A stretch of DNA of 7,044 nt from Candidatus Woesebacteria bacterium (GTDB lineage Bacteria; Patescibacteriota; Microgenomatia; UBA8517): assembly GCA_016181165.1 (NCBI GenBank), contig JACOZU010000032.1, positions 1 through 7,044 of the forward strand. The letters run 5' to 3'. The notes beneath the pieces were generated by a model. It made no database searches and was not told the DNA's origin. It saw nothing but the letters and a program-made list of their open reading frames with translations. This document shows, one piece after another, positions 6,701-7,044 of the stretch (positions are counted from its first letter, which is position 1; each line of letters starts with the position of its first letter). The position numbers and the translations under genes were made by a program.

Positions 6701-6851
6701 GTCCGATAAAAGTGCATTGGTAATAACAAATCCGGAAGGGAAAGCCACGGCGAAGGAAGTGATGGAATTGGCGGGGAAAATTTCCCAAGATGTCTACAAA
6801 AAATTCGGAGTAAAACTTGAGCCCGAAGTGCAATATATAACCTTTAACTAA
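2457..6851 (+). CDS. murE-glmU-murC-murB: Four-domain fusion: MurE ligase - GlmU uridylyltransferase - MurC ligase - MurB reductase
   Basis: One uninterrupted frame of 1464 residues encodes four cytosolic peptidoglycan-precursor enzymes in the order MurE (about 1-421), GlmU N-terminal half (about 423-670), MurC (about 692-1118) and MurB (1121-1464). Each has its family motifs, given in the domain entries. The joints are short: a few residues between MurE and GlmU, about 20 residues including an in-frame repeat between GlmU and MurC, and about four residues between MurC and MurB. I chose the ATG at 2457 because the MurE homology begins at once (MFVKIEEL...TDDSRKVKEG). It also sits just after an extended -10 box. 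The longer frame from 2292 would overlap the divergent gene and add 55 residues without recognisable homology. No Shine-Dalgarno sequence is present. murD follows after 2 nt, so the two genes are almost certainly one operon. The four steps are not consecutive: MurA and MurD activities are not in the chain, and the domain order runs roughly opposite to the pathway. Whether the chain stays intact in the cell cannot be told from DNA. Confidence 0.93.
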   Translation: MFVKIEELVRSAAGITDDSRKVKEGYLFVAVKGETSDGHDFIHQAIQNGAKIVVGERDIKVPRDIQYVKVPDSREALGALISNFYGNPSKKLKVIGVTGTKGKTTTAHLIYHILDKAGEKAGLISSVMAKIGEREIDTGFHVTTPDVISLHQFLKEMVDSGCKYAVLEVSSHGITQKRIAGINFDIAVLTNIAPEHLDYHKTFSEYKKTKLAFVNSAREKVVSPEKTTINIFPGEFNNINAQTAVNVAKLLGIGEDKALEALHSFKLPQGRMEEIKTGKGFRVFIDFAHTPDSLEAALTYLRSITKGKLISVFGCAGERDPGKRQKMGEISSKLADLSVFTAEDPRNENVYDILNSMKEKAKNYELVPERGEAIAYALSHAQPGDIIGIFGKGHEKSMSYRGVEHPWSDKEAVINALGARKSAGVVVMAGGLGKRMNSEIPKVLHQIAGRPMISISLENLRKAQLGEMIIVVGYKKEEVMKKVGGGVKFAVQKRMLGTADATAQGLKEISKEAKTVVVVNGDDSAFYRPETISDVIAEHGKANAILTFVSLIKEDPTGLGRVVRDGKGNLVSIVEEKDATDSQRKIKEVNDGLYVFNKDWLSKNLPKVKESPVSGEYYLIDLVAIALKGKNKVLVYRLKDNDEWFGINTREELLEADKKMRKRLERTFNENNRLHVHFTPKAKVHFTPKAKVHFMGIGGSGVSGISLLAEKMGFSVSGCDLERKTPYLPKVKKYISDIYVGHDASHLDGVDLVVVSPAVFFQSADSNEVIEAKKRGILITWQEFLGKYLHKGKEVICVTGTHGKSTTTAMVGKLLEDAGLDPLVSLGAKVESWGGSTRFGKGKYFVTEADEFYDNFLNFYPEIMIINNIEFDHPDYFKDEESVFASFRKFVGNLRGEKVLIVNEDDPGVKKLLGTLELNGIRLIKYHSQKDNLGFNLKVPGKHNIANALGVVALGNHLRIKNSLVEKSLKDFTGVGRRMELIGEARGVKIYDDYAHHPTAIAAVLSALRQIYPSSRIWAVVEAHGYQRTKALLEKYNGVFGEADEVIVGPIFRARDAETFGVSEESIVGASKKKNARVIKSLNAIITTLKKETKKGNIVLVMGAGKSYDWSRRILKSLSAMKFIKENVPFRNLTTFKIGGKARYLAEVRDREELRGAVSFAKEKGLPIFVLGGGSDILISDSDFNGVVIKYVGDGVNFEEKDGEVLVTGEAGLDWDKFVKLSVERDLQGMECLSGIPGTVGASPIQNIGAYGQELKDTFVSLTAYDTKEEKFVNFDKEDCQFSYRESIFKKPGARGRYLITDITLKLRKDTEPFVRYQSLKAFLKERNIDSPSLSEVREAVLELRGQKLVDPGVIGNAGSFFKNPIVGKDTVLKLQQSYPQIPFYETNGDKVKIYAGWLIEHAGWKGKRYKNAGVSDKSALVITNPEGKATAKEVMELAGKISQDVYKKFGVKLEPEVQYITFN
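3720..4466 (+). other. glmU: Domain 2 of fusion: GlmU-type UTP:GlcNAc-1-phosphate uridylyltransferase, lacking the acetyltransferase half
   Basis: This domain should make UDP-GlcNAc from UTP and GlcNAc-1-phosphate. The nucleotidyltransferase signature MAGGLGKRM (428-436) is followed by the IPKVL block (440-444) and the uracil/sugar-site motif LGTADA (496-501). Then come NGDD (520-523, with Asp522 in the metal-binding position), DPTGLGRVV, IVEEKDAT, GEYYLID (615-621) and GIN (646-648, Asn648 in the second metal-site position). These match the N-terminal half of bacterial GlmU over about 245 residues. The left-handed beta-helix acetyltransferase half (about 200 residues of hexapeptide repeats) is absent, and the chain passes through a basic, probably helical segment (ADKKMRKRLER) straight into MurC. 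The usual GDVPL is GDDSAF here. GlcNAc-1-phosphate must therefore come from another acetyltransferase plus GlmM, neither certainly present in the window. Confidence 0.9.
4482..4539 (+). repeat. In-frame tandem 24-bp palindromic repeat at the GlmU-MurC junction
   Basis: Two perfectly identical 24-bp units occupy 4492-4515 and 4516-4539. The ten bases before them (4482-4491, GTTCATTTTA) resemble the last ten of each unit (GTACACTTTA) with two mismatches. Each unit has the hairpin core CGCC-GAA-GGCG. With flanking ACTTT and AAAGT the second unit can form a 9-bp stem with one bulged A (4510-4531). The length is a multiple of three, so the reading frame survives and the protein carries TPKAKVHF twice (residues 679-686 and 687-694). 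The final VHF runs directly into the MurC start MGIGGSG. The pattern looks like a short palindromic element inserted and duplicated while restoring the first beta-strand of MurC. No other copy was seen in the window. Confidence 0.9.
4530..5810 (+). other. murC: Domain 3 of fusion: UDP-N-acetylmuramate--L-alanine ligase (MurC)
   Basis: This domain attaches L-alanine to UDP-MurNAc with ATP. It begins with the MurC signature VHFMGIGGSGVSG (692-704), the dinucleotide-fold-like UDP-binding loop. The ATPase domain has the P-loop GTHGKSTTT (800-808), the EADEF block (848-852), INNIEFDHPDYF and a VNEDDP motif. The C-terminal part has GKHNIANAL, GVGRRMELIG, DDYAHHPTAI (from residue 992, with His996 and His997), AHGYQRT and a closing MGAGKS (1102-1107). 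The HFxGIGG start and the DDYAHHP block identify it as MurC rather than MurD or MurE. The Mpl recycling ligase is a less likely relative. It spans about 427 residues against about 490 in E. coli, and part of the loss lies between NEDDP and the GKHN segment. An ATG at 4539 could in principle start a free MurC, but no ribosome site precedes it. Confidence 0.93.
5817..6848 (+). other. murB: Domain 4 of fusion: UDP-N-acetylenolpyruvoylglucosamine reductase (MurB, type I)
   Basis: This FAD- and NADPH-dependent domain reduces UDP-GlcNAc-enolpyruvate to UDP-MurNAc. It spans 344 residues from Met1121, almost exactly the length of E. coli MurB (342), and appears complete. The FAD-binding part shows NLTTFKIGGKA, GGGSDILISD (1172-1181) and LSGIPGTVGA followed by QNIGAYGQE (1246-1254). 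The catalytic set is present: Arg1285 in SYRES, Ser1360 in GSFFKNP (the proton donor to the enol intermediate) and the glutamate of LEPEV (1454-1458). The YRES and QNIGAYGQE features and the length place it in type I, the E. coli class. It follows the MurC domain with almost no linker, and Met1121 could be a relic of the original start codon. Confidence 0.95.
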
Positions 6852-6853
6852 AA

Positions 6854-7044
6854 ATGAAAAGCAAAGTCGCCATTTTGGGATTTGGACTGGAAGGCAAAGA
6901 CGCCCTCGATTATTTTCTTGCAAAAGGTGATAGTGTCTCGATTTTTGATAAAAAGGAAGAAAAAGAGCTAGATTTGGAGAATATCAAGAGCAAGGTCGAC
7001 TTGTTTTTAGGAGAAAAATACGACTTAAAGCTTCTTAAAAATTT
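6854..7044 (+). CDS. murD: UDP-N-acetylmuramoyl-L-alanine--D-glutamate ligase (MurD), N-terminal fragment
   Basis: The frame opens 2 nt after the stop of the four-domain fusion and runs off the window edge after 63 complete codons. The visible N-terminus, KVAILGFGLEGKDALDYF followed by a strand ending SVSIFD, matches the Rossmann-like UDP-binding domain of MurD (consensus vxIxGxGxxGxSxxxxL...V.v.D). The conserved P-loop and ligase motifs would lie beyond the window, so the call rests on this domain and on context. MurD is the one Mur ligase step missing between the MurC and MurE domains of the neighbouring fusion. The 2-nt gap and lack of a clear ribosome site suggest translational coupling. 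Another NAD-binding protein cannot be fully excluded from 63 residues. Confidence 0.8.
   Translation, partial: MKSKVAILGFGLEGKDALDYFLAKGDSVSIFDKKEEKELDLENIKSKVDLFLGEKYDLKLLKN

Noticed and set aside
69..6851. Alternative genetic code (TGA as glycine, as in some candidate-phylum bacteria)
   Set aside because: All genes read through completely with standard stops and no in-frame TGA is needed for any conserved motif.

Overview
The window is a cell-wall precursor locus. I read it as bacterial, moderately AT-rich DNA using the standard code: TGA is never needed as a sense codon in any of the genes. The likely source is a streamlined bacterium, possibly of the candidate phyla radiation (Patescibacteria, Microgenomates-like). 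That guess rests on the very tight packing, trimmed Mur ligase domains, a GlmU that is only the uridylyltransferase half, start codons without clear Shine-Dalgarno sequences, and an extreme gene fusion. The placement is inference, not something the sequence proves.

Layout. Positions 1-68 hold a short upstream region with a good promoter candidate whose -10 box lies 6 nt before the ATG. Next is glmS (69-1844, +), a complete glucosamine-6-phosphate synthase. A convergent GNAT-family acetyltransferase follows (1907-2437, -), with a probable rho-independent terminator for it at 1841-1872. Only 19 bp separate this gene from a divergent giant reading frame. A near-palindromic element in that gap carries an extended -10 box on each strand, so both genes may be transcribed from one symmetric promoter as leaderless or nearly leaderless mRNAs.

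The centrepiece is 2457-6851 (+), a single uninterrupted 1464-residue frame. It joins four recognisable enzymes: a MurE-type ligase (about residues 1-421), a GlmU-type UTP:GlcNAc-1-P uridylyltransferase without its acetyltransferase half (about 423-670), a MurC ligase (about 692-1118) and a type I MurB reductase (1121-1464). The diagnostic motifs of each are present. The GlmU-MurC junction carries two perfect 24-bp tandem copies of a palindromic unit, translated in frame as repeated TPKAKVHF. Two nucleotides after the fusion stop, the N-terminus of murD begins (6854) and runs off the window.

Together the genes cover much of the route from fructose-6-phosphate to UDP-MurNAc-tripeptide. GlmS makes GlcN-6-P, the GlmU domain makes UDP-GlcNAc, MurB makes UDP-MurNAc, and MurC, MurD and MurE add the first three stem residues. 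Missing from the window are phosphoglucosamine mutase (GlmM), MurA, and a canonical glucosamine-phosphate acetyltransferase. The nearby GNAT protein is a speculative candidate for that acetylation step.
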